A DNA stretch of 64,000 bases, from the NCBI RefSeq assembly GCF_014925385.1, contig NZ_JACSDK010000001.1, positions 930,001 through 994,000 of the forward strand, in the 5' to 3' direction. The position numbers and the translations under genes are program-made. This stretch comes from Pelagibius marinus (GTDB lineage Bacteria > Pseudomonadota > Alphaproteobacteria > Kiloniellales > Kiloniellaceae). Positions 7,915 to 15,671 of the stretch are shown one piece after another. Within the stretch, counting starts at the first letter, position 1. Each line of letters begins with the position of its first letter. The notes under the pieces are model-generated. The model was given only the letters and a program-made list of their open reading frames with translations. It had not been told where the DNA came from and did not search any database.

Positions 7915-8877
7915 ATGCGCATTGCCACCTTCAATCTGGAAAACCTCGACCTCGCGCCGGGCGGTGAAGCGGCCTTCGAGCGGCGGGCGGCGGTGCTGCG
8001 CCCGCAGCTGGAGGCTTTGCAGGCGGACATTCTTTGTTTGCAGGAGGTCAATGGCCAGCACGTGGGCGGGCAAAAGGCGCGGGAGCTGACGGCCCTGACG
8101 CGCCTCCTCGCCGAGACTGCTTACGACACCTACGACCTGGTCGCCGCCTCCTCTGCGGCCCAGGGCATGGCGGACGTCCACAACCTGGTGATCCTCAGCC
8201 GCCGCCCGGCGCACCGCAGCGAGGCCCTGCGCCACCGCCTGGTGCCGCCGCCCGCCTACCGCTCGGTGACCGCCGAACCGGAGACGGCGCGGGAGATGAC
8301 CCTGGAGTGGGACCGCCCCCTGCTGCACGCGGTCTACGAAACCGAAGGCGGCCGCGCGCTGCACGTCATCAACCTGCACCTGCGCAGCCCGCTGGCCGCG
8401 CCCATTCCCGGCCAGAAGCTCTCGGCGCAGCGCTGGGGCTCGCTCGCCGGCTGGGCCGAGGGCTACTTCACCGCCACGGTGAAGCGCAGCGGCCAGGCCC
8501 TGGAGGCGCGCCTGCTGGTGGAGCGGATCTTCGACGCCGATCCGGAGGCGCTGATCGCAGTCTGCGGCGACCTCAACGCCGGGGAGGAGGAGACCCCCTC
8601 GCGCCTCCTGCAGGCGACGCTGGAGGACAGCGGCAACCCCGAGCTGGCCGGGCGGGTGCTGGAGGCGCTGGAGCTGCGCCTGCCGGCGGCGCGGCGCTTT
8701 ACGATCAATCACGGCGGCCACAGGCGTATGCTCGACCATATCCTCTGCTCGCCGGTCCTGGCCGCCGCCTGCCGCGGCGTCGAGGCCGACAACGACAAGC
8801 TGCCCGACGAAACGCTCATGGCCGAGGACGACCCGCGCTCCAACCACGCCCCGCTGGTGGCTGAGTTCGATGTGTGA
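7915..8877 (+). CDS. endonuclease/exonuclease/phosphatase family protein
   Basis: A 320-residue member of the DNase I-like superfamily. The fold signatures are in order: MRIATFNLENLDL at the N terminus, DILCLQEVNGQ near 42-52 with the metal-binding Glu, VHNLVILSRRP near 86, NLHLRSPL near 152, AVCGDLNAGEEE near 215-226, and the terminal SNHAPLVAEFDV with the catalytic His. The ATG at 7915 gives the usual family start; a TTG at 7900 would add five residues. No signal peptide. Substrate could be DNA, RNA or a phosphoester. It is isolated and convergent with the cyclase gene. Confidence 0.87.
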   Translation: MRIATFNLENLDLAPGGEAAFERRAAVLRPQLEALQADILCLQEVNGQHVGGQKARELTALTRLLAETAYDTYDLVAASSAAQGMADVHNLVILSRRPAHRSEALRHRLVPPPAYRSVTAEPETAREMTLEWDRPLLHAVYETEGGRALHVINLHLRSPLAAPIPGQKLSAQRWGSLAGWAEGYFTATVKRSGQALEARLLVERIFDADPEALIAVCGDLNAGEEETPSRLLQATLEDSGNPELAGRVLEALELRLPAARRFTINHGGHRRMLDHILCSPVLAAACRGVEADNDKLPDETLMAEDDPRSNHAPLVAEFDV

Positions 8878-8962
8878 GTGGTGCCCGTTACCAGCCTGCG
8901 CCTAGGTTCGCTCTGAGTTCTCAGCGAAGAGCCGGGGGCAACAGGCTTGGCTCTGCGGCGCA

Positions 8963-10393
8963 CTATCGATTGAGCTGTGCCAGCGCTCTTTCAAGCGCCT
9001 CCTTTGTCTTCTGCCTGTCGGCGCGGCCTCCCTCTATGGAAATGACAACGCCTTCGTCTTCGTGGTGAAAGAAGTTCTCGTCCTTTGCGAGTTCTTCGTG
9101 GGTGCCGCGAACGCGGTAGGTTCTTACCGGTTGAGAAAAGCCCTTCATCATGATGGCGTCCTGCTCCTCGGCAAGCAGCCAGTCCTTGACCAGGGAATGG
9201 GTTTCCGCCGCCATCAGGATTCCACCGGCGTCCGCATGGGACTCCAGCCTGGCGGCGAGATTCACTTCATGCCCGATGATGGTGTAGTCCATGCGATCCA
9301 GGCTGCCGAAGTTCCCGACCGTGCAGTAGCCGGTGTTGATGCCCATGCGCGCCTCAAAAGGACGGTCGATCACGCCCCTGTCCCGCCAGCCTGACTGCAG
9401 CTCACGCAGCCGATTCTGCATCGCCAGCGCCATGCGGACGCAGGCCTCGGCGTCTTCTTTCACACCCTTACTTTCGGGATCGCCGAAATAGCACATGATC
9501 GCGTCGCCGATGAATTTGTCGAAGTTGGCGCCGTGTTCTTCTGCGATATGGGACATTTCCGTCAGGTACTCATTCAGCAGCGCCGTCAGCTCTTCGGATT
9601 CCATCTGATCGGTAATCTCGGTGAAGCTGACGATATCGGAGAAGAAGATCGTTAGTTTCTTGCGTTTGGATTCGATCGTCACATCCCGTTCGCCGCTGAG
9701 GATCGATTGGTAAAGCTGCGGCGAGATGTACTTTGCCAACTGGTGCGAAACATTCTCCAGAACCGAGTTCGTCTGCCGGAACTCGTTCATCAGGCGCGTG
9801 TTTTCGATCGCGATGACGGCCTGAGCCGCGAAGGCGCGCAAGACGGCGAGCTGTGCGTCGGACAGCGGACCCGGAGCAAGCCGCACGATGCCGAGCACAC
9901 CGATTGCTTTTCCGTCACGCAGCATCGGCATCAACGTCACCGCGCGATAGCCGCTGGCGAGGAAATTCTTGGCGCCGGTGGTGTCTCTGTTCGGGGCCTT
10001 CGCCACATCCGGGATGTCAAGTTCGCGCCCCTCCAATATGACGACGCCGTGCATATAGTCGCGGGACAGCGGGAAGGGAAATCGCCTGCGCCAGGCTTCG
10101 GCGCGGTCGGGATCTTCATCGGCGACCGCAACCGCGTCGACCCTGTCACCCTTCGGGAGCGCCACGCTGATGGCCGAGCCGGGAAACAGTTTCGATCCGC
10201 TTCGTACGATCGCTTCGAACACCGGTTGGGTGTCGCTTGGAGAACTGCTGATGATGTGCAGAATCTCGTTTGTCGCGGCCTGCCGGTCCAAGGCCTCCTG
10301 CAGTTCTCGCTTTGCCAGCGTCAAGGCGCTCTTCTGCTTGGACGCAGGATCGGCGGTGTTTTTGTTCGAAGGTCGCTTCCGGTCTTGCGTCAT
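8963..10393 (-). CDS. GAF domain-containing adenylate/guanylate cyclase (class III)
   Basis: A 476-residue soluble nucleotide cyclase. A charged N-terminal helix (1-50) leads to a GAF domain (about 52-200), a helical linker, and a class III catalytic domain (about 245-430). Catalytic residues are intact: metal-binding D253 in FFSDIVSFTEITD and D297 in FIGDAIMCYFG, the base-selecting pair K293 and D369 (typical of ATP use), and transition-state N378 and R382 in GHEVNLAARLE. By family knowledge it makes cAMP, with activity set by the GAF domain ligand. There are no membrane segments. It is monocistronic and its effector is not nearby. The protein ends in a charged tail after residue 435. Confidence 0.9.
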   Translation of the reverse strand: MTQDRKRPSNKNTADPASKQKSALTLAKRELQEALDRQAATNEILHIISSSPSDTQPVFEAIVRSGSKLFPGSAISVALPKGDRVDAVAVADEDPDRAEAWRRRFPFPLSRDYMHGVVILEGRELDIPDVAKAPNRDTTGAKNFLASGYRAVTLMPMLRDGKAIGVLGIVRLAPGPLSDAQLAVLRAFAAQAVIAIENTRLMNEFRQTNSVLENVSHQLAKYISPQLYQSILSGERDVTIESKRKKLTIFFSDIVSFTEITDQMESEELTALLNEYLTEMSHIAEEHGANFDKFIGDAIMCYFGDPESKGVKEDAEACVRMALAMQNRLRELQSGWRDRGVIDRPFEARMGINTGYCTVGNFGSLDRMDYTIIGHEVNLAARLESHADAGGILMAAETHSLVKDWLLAEEQDAIMMKGFSQPVRTYRVRGTHEELAKDENFFHHEDEGVVISIEGGRADRQKTKEALERALAQLNR

Positions 10394-10700
10394 GCCACCC
10401 CGTGTCCGACCGTGAGCTTCTCCGCTCTGTTTGCTGCATAAACAGGCTCACGCAAGCTCGGCTTCGAACGCCTCGAATGCCCTGTCACAAACCGCGTTGC
10501 AGGCGTCCAATATACAGCACATCCGGCGAGACGGCCATCAGATGGCGGTTGTTGTCGAATCGATGGCCTTGGTCCCGGACGTGGGAACGTCTTCTCCTGG
10601 CGGCAATTCGCAAATCACAAGTCTGGTCTTCAACGCCAGAGGCGATATTCCCCTTTTGCAGTAGTCGCTTGCCCCCTTGGGGCGGGAAGGGGGAGGTGCG
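10394..10700. other. intergenic region with no recognisable feature
   Basis: 307 bp between the cyclase start and the end of the hydroquinone reductase gene. A 77-codon plus-strand frame (10431-10664) has no coding character. I see no RNA gene. The cyclase promoter must lie here, but no convincing hexamers stand out. Confidence 0.5.
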
Positions 10701-11687
10701 CTAGGCCGCCTTCAGGGCGTCGCGGCTGTGTGGCCGTTCGAAGTCGAGGGCGGGGCCCTTGGGCACGATGCCGCTGGGGTTCACGCTGCGGTGGCTGCCG
10801 TAGTAGTGGTGCTTGATGTGGAAGAAGTCGACGGTCTCGGCCACGCCGGGCATCTGATAGAGCTCGCGGGCGTAGTCCCAGAGGTTGGGGTAGTCGACCA
10901 GGCGCTTCAGGTTGCACTTGAAGTGGCCGTGGTAGACGGCGTCGAAACGCAGCAGCGTGGTGAAGAGGCGCCAGTCCGCCTCGGTCAGGCGGGCACCGGC
11001 CAGATAGCGCTGGCCCAGCAGGCGCTGCTCCAGGGCGTCCAGGGTTTCGAAGAGCGCGTCGAAGGCCTCTTCGTAGGCCTCCTGTGACGTGGCGAAGCCG
11101 GCCTTGTAAACGCCGTTGTTCACCTTGTCGTAGACGGTCTCGTTCACGGCGTCGATCTCGCCGCGCAGCTCTTCCGGATAAAAGTCGAGGCTCGAGCCTG
11201 TCAGGCCGTCGAAGGCGCTGTTGAACATGCGGATGATCTCCGCCGACTCGTTGCTGACGATGGTGCCCTGCTGCTTGTCCCACAGCAGCGGCACGGTCAC
11301 GCGCCCGGTGTAGTCCGGCTTGGCCTTCAGGTAGACCTCGTAGAGCTTCTCGGCGCCGCCCACGCTGTCGGCTACGACGCCGCGGCCCTCGGCGAAGGTC
11401 CAGCCCTCGTCGCCCATGTGCCAATGCACCACCGAGACCGGGATGATCTCCTCCAGTCCCTTCAGCTTGCGGAAGATCAGCGTGCGGTGCGCCCAGGGGC
11501 AGGCAAGGGAGACGTAGAGGTGATAGCGTCCGGTCTCGGCCTTGAAGCCCGGCTCGCCGGATGGTCCGGCAGCGCCGTCGGCGGTCACCCAGTTGCGAAA
11601 GGCGCTCTCCTGTCGCTTGAAGCGTCCGCCGGTCTTCTTGGTGTCGTACCACTTGTCGTGCCAGACGCCGTCGATCAGCAGTCCCAT
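10701..11687 (-). CDS. glutathionyl-hydroquinone reductase (ECM4/YqjG/PcpF-type GST)
   Basis: A 328-residue Xi-class glutathione transferase. These enzymes remove glutathione from glutathionyl-hydroquinones through an N-terminal catalytic cysteine. The defining CPW motif is in YVSLACPWAHRTLIFRK, with Cys at about residue 63. SNESAEIIRMFNSAFD near 145 is the thioredoxin-fold glutathione-binding part. YLAGARLTEADWRLFTTL near 235 belongs to the helical C-terminal domain. The ATG at 11685-11687 has an excellent AGGAG upstream. The longer reading frame beyond it is antisense of the pirin gene. It is the last gene of the wrbA-pirin-reductase operon, which fits quinone detoxification. Confidence 0.92.
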   Translation of the reverse strand: MGLLIDGVWHDKWYDTKKTGGRFKRQESAFRNWVTADGAAGPSGEPGFKAETGRYHLYVSLACPWAHRTLIFRKLKGLEEIIPVSVVHWHMGDEGWTFAEGRGVVADSVGGAEKLYEVYLKAKPDYTGRVTVPLLWDKQQGTIVSNESAEIIRMFNSAFDGLTGSSLDFYPEELRGEIDAVNETVYDKVNNGVYKAGFATSQEAYEEAFDALFETLDALEQRLLGQRYLAGARLTEADWRLFTTLLRFDAVYHGHFKCNLKRLVDYPNLWDYARELYQMPGVAETVDFFHIKHHYYGSHRSVNPSGIVPKGPALDFERPHSRDALKAA

Positions 11688-11719
11688 GAAAAATTCTCCT
11701 CTCGTCTCGTGCTTTTGGC

Positions 11720-12418
11720 TCAGACGTCGGCGAGCAGGATCTCCGAATCCTCCTCGGCGGTGATGGTCACCTCCTCGACGTCTTCCAGCACCACGCCGGC
11801 GCGCGCCTCCACCGTCTCGCCGTTGACCTTCAGGCGGCCCGTGGCGGGCACCAGGTAGCCCTTGCGCCCCGGCTCCAACCTGTGGGTCACGCTCTGCCCG
11901 GCCTTCAGGGTGGCGGCCAGGATGGCGGCGTCCTGGTAGATCGGCAGGGCGTTTTCTTCGTGGCCCTTGCGCCCGGAGGCGAGCGGCACCAGCGCGCCCT
12001 CGCGGCCGGCCTTGGGGAAGCTGCGGGTTTCCCAGCGCGGGGCGACGCCGTGCACCGCCGGCTCGATCCAGATCTGGAAGATCTGCGTCGGCTCGTCTTC
12101 CTTGTTGTATTCGGCGTGCATGATGCCGGTGCCCGCCGACATCACCTGCACGTCGCCGGCCTCGGTCCGCCCCACGTTGCCCAGGTGGTCCTGGTGGGTG
12201 ATGGCGCCTTTGCGTACGTAGGTGATGATCTCCATGTCCCGGTGGCCGTGCAGGTCGAAGCCGGTGCCGGGGCGGATGGTGTCGTCGTTCCACACGCGCA
12301 AGGCGCCCACGCCCATGCGCGCCGGGTCGTGGTAGTAGGCGAAGCTGAAGTGGTAGCGCGCCGACAGCCAGTCGTTGTCGAAACGCCCAAGCTCCTCGAA
12401 GGGGGTGATGTCGATCAT
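11720..12418 (-). CDS. pirin family protein (YhhW-like quercetin dioxygenase homologue)
   Basis: A 232-residue bicupin. The single metal site of pirins is visible in the N-terminal cupin: H57 and H59 in DLHGHRDMEI, then H101 and E103 in GIMHAEYN. The C-terminal cupin (about 150-232) has lost its metal ligands, as usual in the family. Bacterial homologues such as YhhW show quercetin 2,3-dioxygenase activity, but the physiological role is usually unclear. It lies 41 bp after wrbA and 32 bp before the hydroquinone reductase, all on the same strand, so it is probably part of a response to quinones or aromatic electrophiles. Confidence 0.9.
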   Translation of the reverse strand: MIDITPFEELGRFDNDWLSARYHFSFAYYHDPARMGVGALRVWNDDTIRPGTGFDLHGHRDMEIITYVRKGAITHQDHLGNVGRTEAGDVQVMSAGTGIMHAEYNKEDEPTQIFQIWIEPAVHGVAPRWETRSFPKAGREGALVPLASGRKGHEENALPIYQDAAILAATLKAGQSVTHRLEPGRKGYLVPATGRLKVNGETVEARAGVVLEDVEEVTITAEEDSEILLADV

Positions 12419-12459
12419 CGCGGGTCTCCTGCTTCGCCCACCGTTAGCCGGCCTCCAGA

Positions 12460-13092
12460 TTAGGCGGGCACCTTCTCCGCCGCCACCAGCTTGGCGGCGA
12501 CTTCGGCAACGTGCCGGCCCTGGAAGCGGGCGATCTCCAGCTCGTTGGCGCTGGGCTGGCGGCTGCCGTCGCCGCCGGCCAGGGTCGTCGCGCCGTAGGG
12601 CGTGCCGCCGGTGATCTCGTCCATCTTGGTCAGGCCCTCGCAGGAATAGGGCACGCCGACCACGACCATACCGAAGTGGAACAGCGTGGTGTGGAAGGAG
12701 GTGATGGTGGTCTCCTGTCCGCCGTGCTGGGTCCCGGTCGAGGCGAAGACGCTGCCGACCTTGCCGATCAGGGCGCCCTTGGCCCAGAGGCCGCCGGTCT
12801 GGTCCAGGAAGTTGCGCATCTGCGCGGCCATGTTGCCGAAGCGCGTCGGGGTGCCGAAGATGATGGCATCGTAGTCGGCCAGTTCCGCCGGGCTCGCGAC
12901 GGGGGCGTCCTGGTCCAGCTTCACGCCGGCGTTCTTGGCGACCTCCTCGGGCATCAGCTCGGCCACGCGCTTCACGGTGACCTCGACGCCGTCGACGCTC
13001 CTGGCGCCCTTGGCGACGGCCTTGGCCATCGTCTCGATGTGGCCGTAGCTGCTGTAGTAGAGAACGAGAACCCTGGTTTTGGCTGGGGTCAT
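12460..13092 (-). CDS. wrbA: NAD(P)H:quinone oxidoreductase WrbA
   Basis: A 210-residue flavodoxin-like quinone reductase (type IV) that reduces quinones by two electrons with FMN, avoiding semiquinone radicals. FMN phosphate loop: [16 protein letters not shown] at about 11-26. Isoalloxazine-binding loops: [20 protein letters not shown] near 77-96 and [14 protein letters not shown] near 116-129. Length and motifs match WrbA closely. It is the first gene of a three-gene operon and is divergent from the LysR regulator at 13254, which is the obvious candidate controller. Confidence 0.95.
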   Translation of the reverse strand: MTPAKTRVLVLYYSSYGHIETMAKAVAKGARSVDGVEVTVKRVAELMPEEVAKNAGVKLDQDAPVASPAELADYDAIIFGTPTRFGNMAAQMRNFLDQTGGLWAKGALIGKVGSVFASTGTQHGGQETTITSFHTTLFHFGMVVVGVPYSCEGLTKMDEITGGTPYGATTLAGGDGSRQPSANELEIARFQGRHVAEVAAKLVAAEKVPA

Positions 13093-13232
13093 GGCTGGAT
13101 CTTCCTCACTCGGCGTTGGTTTTGGCGGCTTGGGTTTTTTGGGGCCGTCGTGGCGGTCTCCCGCCGCGCGGCCACGCCTAGGAGGTAGGGTGTTCTCATT
13201 GGGGAGTTAATGGGTTAGAAAAGAACAAGATT

Positions 13233-13248
13233 GTTTCTTTGAGGAAAC
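13233..13248. promoter_or_regulatory. inverted repeat upstream of LysR gene
   Basis: GTTTC-N6-GAAAC lies in the AT-richer part of the divergent wrbA/LysR region and ends 5 bp before the GTG start, overlapping the ribosome-binding site. It may be an autoregulatory LysR site, although LysR boxes usually read T-N11-A and lie further upstream. Confidence 0.3.
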
Positions 13249-13253
13249 GATAA

Positions 13254-14201
13254 GTGATCCGCCTGGACGCCATGGAAATCTTCGCCGAGGTGGTGGAGGC
13301 CGAGGGCTTCTCCGCCGCGGCCCGCAATCTGGGGGTCAGCAAGTCCGCCGTCTCCAAGCAGGTCGCCCGGCTGGAGGACGGCCTGGGCGTGCGCCTCTTG
13401 AACCGCACCACCCGGCGGCTCTCCCTCACCGAGGCGGGGACGACCTTCTACGAGGCCTGCCGGCGGGTGCTGGACGCGGCCGAGGCGGCGGAGCGGGCGG
13501 TGAGCAACCTCTCCGCCGCGCCGCGCGGCCTCCTGAAGCTGAACGCGCCCATGTCCTTCGGCTTCCTGCACCTGGCCCGCGCCATCCCCGAGTTCCATGC
13601 CCGCTTCCCGCAGATCACCATCGACATGGCGATGAACGACCGCTTCGTCGACCTGGTGGAGGAGGGCTATGACCTGGCGCTGCGCATCGGCGACCTGCGC
13701 GATTCCAGCCTGGTCGCCCGCCGCGTGGCGCCGGCCCGCTCGGTGCTCTGCGCCAGCCCCGACTATCTGGCAAGGCGCGGCCGGCCCGAGCGGCCGGAGG
13801 ACCTGCGCGACCACGATTGCCTGCTCTACACCCACAACGCCCAGGTGCGCGAATGGACCCTGCACGGGCCCGGTGGAATGCAGAAGGTGAAGGTCGACGG
13901 GCCGCTGCTGGCGAACAACGGCGACGCGCTCTGCGGCGCGGCCCTGGGCGGCCTCGGCATCGCCCGCCTGCCGACCTTCATCGTCGGCCAGCATCTGCGC
14001 AACGGCCACCTGCAGGCGCTGCTGCCGGCCTTTCCGGTGCCCGAGCAGGGCATCCACGCGGTCTACCCGCACAGCCGCAACCTCTCGGTCAAGGTGCGGG
14101 TCTTCATCGATTTCCTGGCCGACTACTTCGGCCCGGAACCCTATTGGGACGAAGGTCTGGAGGCCCTGGTCGCCCCGCCGGCGGGCATCCGGGGCGGGTG
14201 A
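13254..14201 (+). CDS. LysR family transcriptional regulator
   Basis: A 315-residue LysR-type regulator. The N-terminal winged helix-turn-helix runs from about 4 to 63, with FSAAARNLGVSKSAVSKQVA as the recognition region and LNRTTRRLSLTEAG as the wing. The effector-binding domain spans about 90-295 and begins with GLLKLNAPMSFG, typical of the CrgA/DsdC-like aromatic or electrophile-responsive subfamily. The GTG start at 13254 has GAGGAA seven bases upstream; an ATG at 13272 is the alternative. It is divergent from wrbA-pirin-hydroquinone reductase. By analogy with other LysR-quinone reductase pairs, it probably activates or represses that operon. Confidence 0.92.
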   Translation: MIRLDAMEIFAEVVEAEGFSAAARNLGVSKSAVSKQVARLEDGLGVRLLNRTTRRLSLTEAGTTFYEACRRVLDAAEAAERAVSNLSAAPRGLLKLNAPMSFGFLHLARAIPEFHARFPQITIDMAMNDRFVDLVEEGYDLALRIGDLRDSSLVARRVAPARSVLCASPDYLARRGRPERPEDLRDHDCLLYTHNAQVREWTLHGPGGMQKVKVDGPLLANNGDALCGAALGGLGIARLPTFIVGQHLRNGHLQALLPAFPVPEQGIHAVYPHSRNLSVKVRVFIDFLADYFGPEPYWDEGLEALVAPPAGIRGG

Positions 14202-14285
14202 GACGCGGCGGCAGAGGAGGCTATGCCCTTGGCGCGAGTTGTGTTATTCACCTCTGGTTAATGAACCGGCTGGTAAAGAGATTCC

Positions 14286-14336
14286 ATGATCGACCTCTTC
14301 CAGAGCCCGCAGGCCCGCCTGCGACGACGACGCTGA
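14286..14336 (+). CDS. possible 16-residue leader peptide
   Basis: A short frame ATG..TGA encodes MIDLFQSPQARLRRRR and lies 79 bp upstream of the GNAT gene. It ends in three consecutive rare CGA codons plus CGC, all arginine, followed by a GC-rich, potentially hairpin-forming stretch. A weak AAAGAG stands before it. This is the layout expected of a translation-attenuation leader, but there is no independent evidence that it is translated. Confidence 0.25.
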   Translation: MIDLFQSPQARLRRRR

Positions 14337-14415
14337 CCCCCGCGCCCTCCGCGCGCCTTTCGGCCTGCCGTCAATCCGTGCCGCACCCAAGAGCGGCCCT
14401 TCTGGAAGCAAGATC

Positions 14416-14976
14416 ATGACCTTCACCATCGTGCCCGAGCGGCCCGACGACGCCGCCCTCAATACCCCCCTGCTGGACCGGACCTTCGGCTTCGAGCGCA
14501 CCCGCAAGACCGTTTATCGGCTGCGCGAGGGCGTCGATCCCCTGGCCGGGCTGTGCTTCTCCGCGGTCGCCGGAGACGGCGGCCTGCTGGGCTCGATCCG
14601 CTACTGGCCCATCGACATCGCCGGCACGCCGGCCATCCTGCTCGGCCCCCTGGCGGTGGAGCCGGCCCTGCAGGGCCGGGGCATCGGCAAGGCGCTGGTG
14701 CGCCACAGCCTGGATGCGGCCGCGAAGGCCGGGCACCGCATCTGCGTGGTGGTGGGCGATCCCAACTACTACCGCGCCTTCGGCTTCATCTCCGCCTCGG
14801 CGCAGGGACTCTCCCTGCCCGGCCCGGTGGAGCCGGAACGCTTCCAGGTGAAGGCCTTGCAGGACGGCGCGCTGGAAGAGGTCTACGGCGTCATCGGCCG
14901 CCGGCAGGCGCCGGAGGAAGCGCAAAAGAGCGAGAAGCCCCCACGCCGGAGGCGGGTTCGCCGCTCCGTCGCGTAA
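14416..14976 (+). CDS. GNAT family N-acetyltransferase (YhbS-like)
   Basis: A 186-residue acetyl-CoA-dependent transferase. The acetyl-CoA pyrophosphate loop is visible as LAVEPALQGRGIGKALVRHS at about 78-97 (Q/RxxGxG/A). It is followed by CVVVGDPNYYRAFGFISA near 115-132, which is typical of the YhbS subfamily. The last 25 residues are a charged KxxxEK/PRRRRVRRS tail with no fold. The ATG at 14416 follows GGAAGCAAGATC. Acceptor substrate unknown. It is convergent with tspO, with a repeat element between them. Confidence 0.88.
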   Translation: MTFTIVPERPDDAALNTPLLDRTFGFERTRKTVYRLREGVDPLAGLCFSAVAGDGGLLGSIRYWPIDIAGTPAILLGPLAVEPALQGRGIGKALVRHSLDAAAKAGHRICVVVGDPNYYRAFGFISASAQGLSLPGPVEPERFQVKALQDGALEEVYGVIGRRQAPEEAQKSEKPPRRRRVRRSVA

Positions 14977-14983
14977 AGAATGA

Positions 14984-15136
14984 CCCTCTCCCCTCGTGGG
15001 AGAGGGAGGGGCCCGCGAAGCGGGAAGGTGAGGGGGCTTTCATCGGAAGCAAGTGGCGCGATACCCCTCACCCAGCTCCGTCTAAGTTCGCTTCGCTCAC
15101 GAAGACTTCGCATCCCTCTCCCGCAAGGGGAGAGGG
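14984..15136. repeat. dispersed palindromic repeat pair (CCCTCTCCC/GGGAGAGGG)
   Basis: Two hairpins with identical 9-bp stems, CCCTCTCCC-N5-GGGAGAGGG, lie at 14984-15006 and 15114-15136. Related GGTGAGGGGG and CCCCTCACC segments lie inside, so the whole element can also fold end to end. Elements of this look are common extragenic repeats in alphaproteobacteria. It lies between convergent genes and may end transcription from both sides. Confidence 0.75.
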
Positions 15137-15147
15137 ACTCACGCCCC

Positions 15148-15645
15148 TCACGCGTTCATCTTCCAGATCGCGAAGTTCAGCGCCCCGGCGTAGCCGAGCC
15201 ACAGCAGGTAGGGCAGGAACAGCCAGCCCGCCGCGCGGGAGACCCGCGTGAAGGCGATGGTGGTGAGGATCACCGCCAGCACCAGGGCGCCCAGGCAGAT
15301 CAGCCCCAGGAAGGGGCTGCGCTGGCCGAAGAAGCTGAACGACCACAGCACGTTGATCACCAGCTGGCCGAAGAAGAGGGTCATCGGCAGGCGCAGCTCG
15401 CCGCGCTCGGCCGTCTTCCACACCAGCCAGGCGGCGATGCCCATGGTCACGTAGAGGATCGACCAGGCGACCGGAAAGACCACGTCCGGCGGCGTCCAGA
15501 AGGGCTTGGCAAGGCCGCGGTACCAGCCCTCCAGGGCCGGCTCGGTCAGGGCCGCGCCCAGCCGCCCGGCGGCCAGGCAGATCACCACGAAGACGAGCAG
15601 CATGATCGGGCTCGTCAGCGGAGCCCTCTGCTTCTGGCGATGCAT
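15148..15645 (-). CDS. tspO: TspO/MBR family protein (tryptophan-rich sensory protein)
   Basis: A 165-residue inner-membrane protein with five predicted transmembrane helices: about 13-33, 53-75, 83-103, 111-130 and 138-157. The family motif AKPFWTPPDVVFPVAWSILY near 46-65 and the Trp-rich C-terminal helix LPYLLWLGYAGALNFAIW are clear. TspO proteins bind porphyrins and in Rhodobacter link oxygen to pigment gene control. The ATG at 15643-15645 is 26 bp after the preceding same-strand stop, so tspO is probably the last gene of the MoxR/DUF58 operon, an unusual partner. Confidence 0.92.
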   Translation of the reverse strand: MHRQKQRAPLTSPIMLLVFVVICLAAGRLGAALTEPALEGWYRGLAKPFWTPPDVVFPVAWSILYVTMGIAAWLVWKTAERGELRLPMTLFFGQLVINVLWSFSFFGQRSPFLGLICLGALVLAVILTTIAFTRVSRAAGWLFLPYLLWLGYAGALNFAIWKMNA

Positions 15646-15671
15646 GTTGATCGGATTCGGCCCCCCGGCCC

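Noticed and set aside
8963..10393. Possible cyclic-nucleotide defence (CBASS-like) system
   Set aside because: The cyclase is a class III GAF-cyclase with no effector, E1/E2 or sensor genes nearby, and its neighbours are unrelated.
10431..10664. A 77-codon plus-strand frame in the cyclase/reductase gap
   Set aside because: No ribosome-binding site, no third-position GC bias and no recognisable protein features.
14984..15136. Possible CRISPR-like repeats
   Set aside because: Only two hairpin copies with different contents between them and no array or cas genes; it is an extragenic palindromic repeat.
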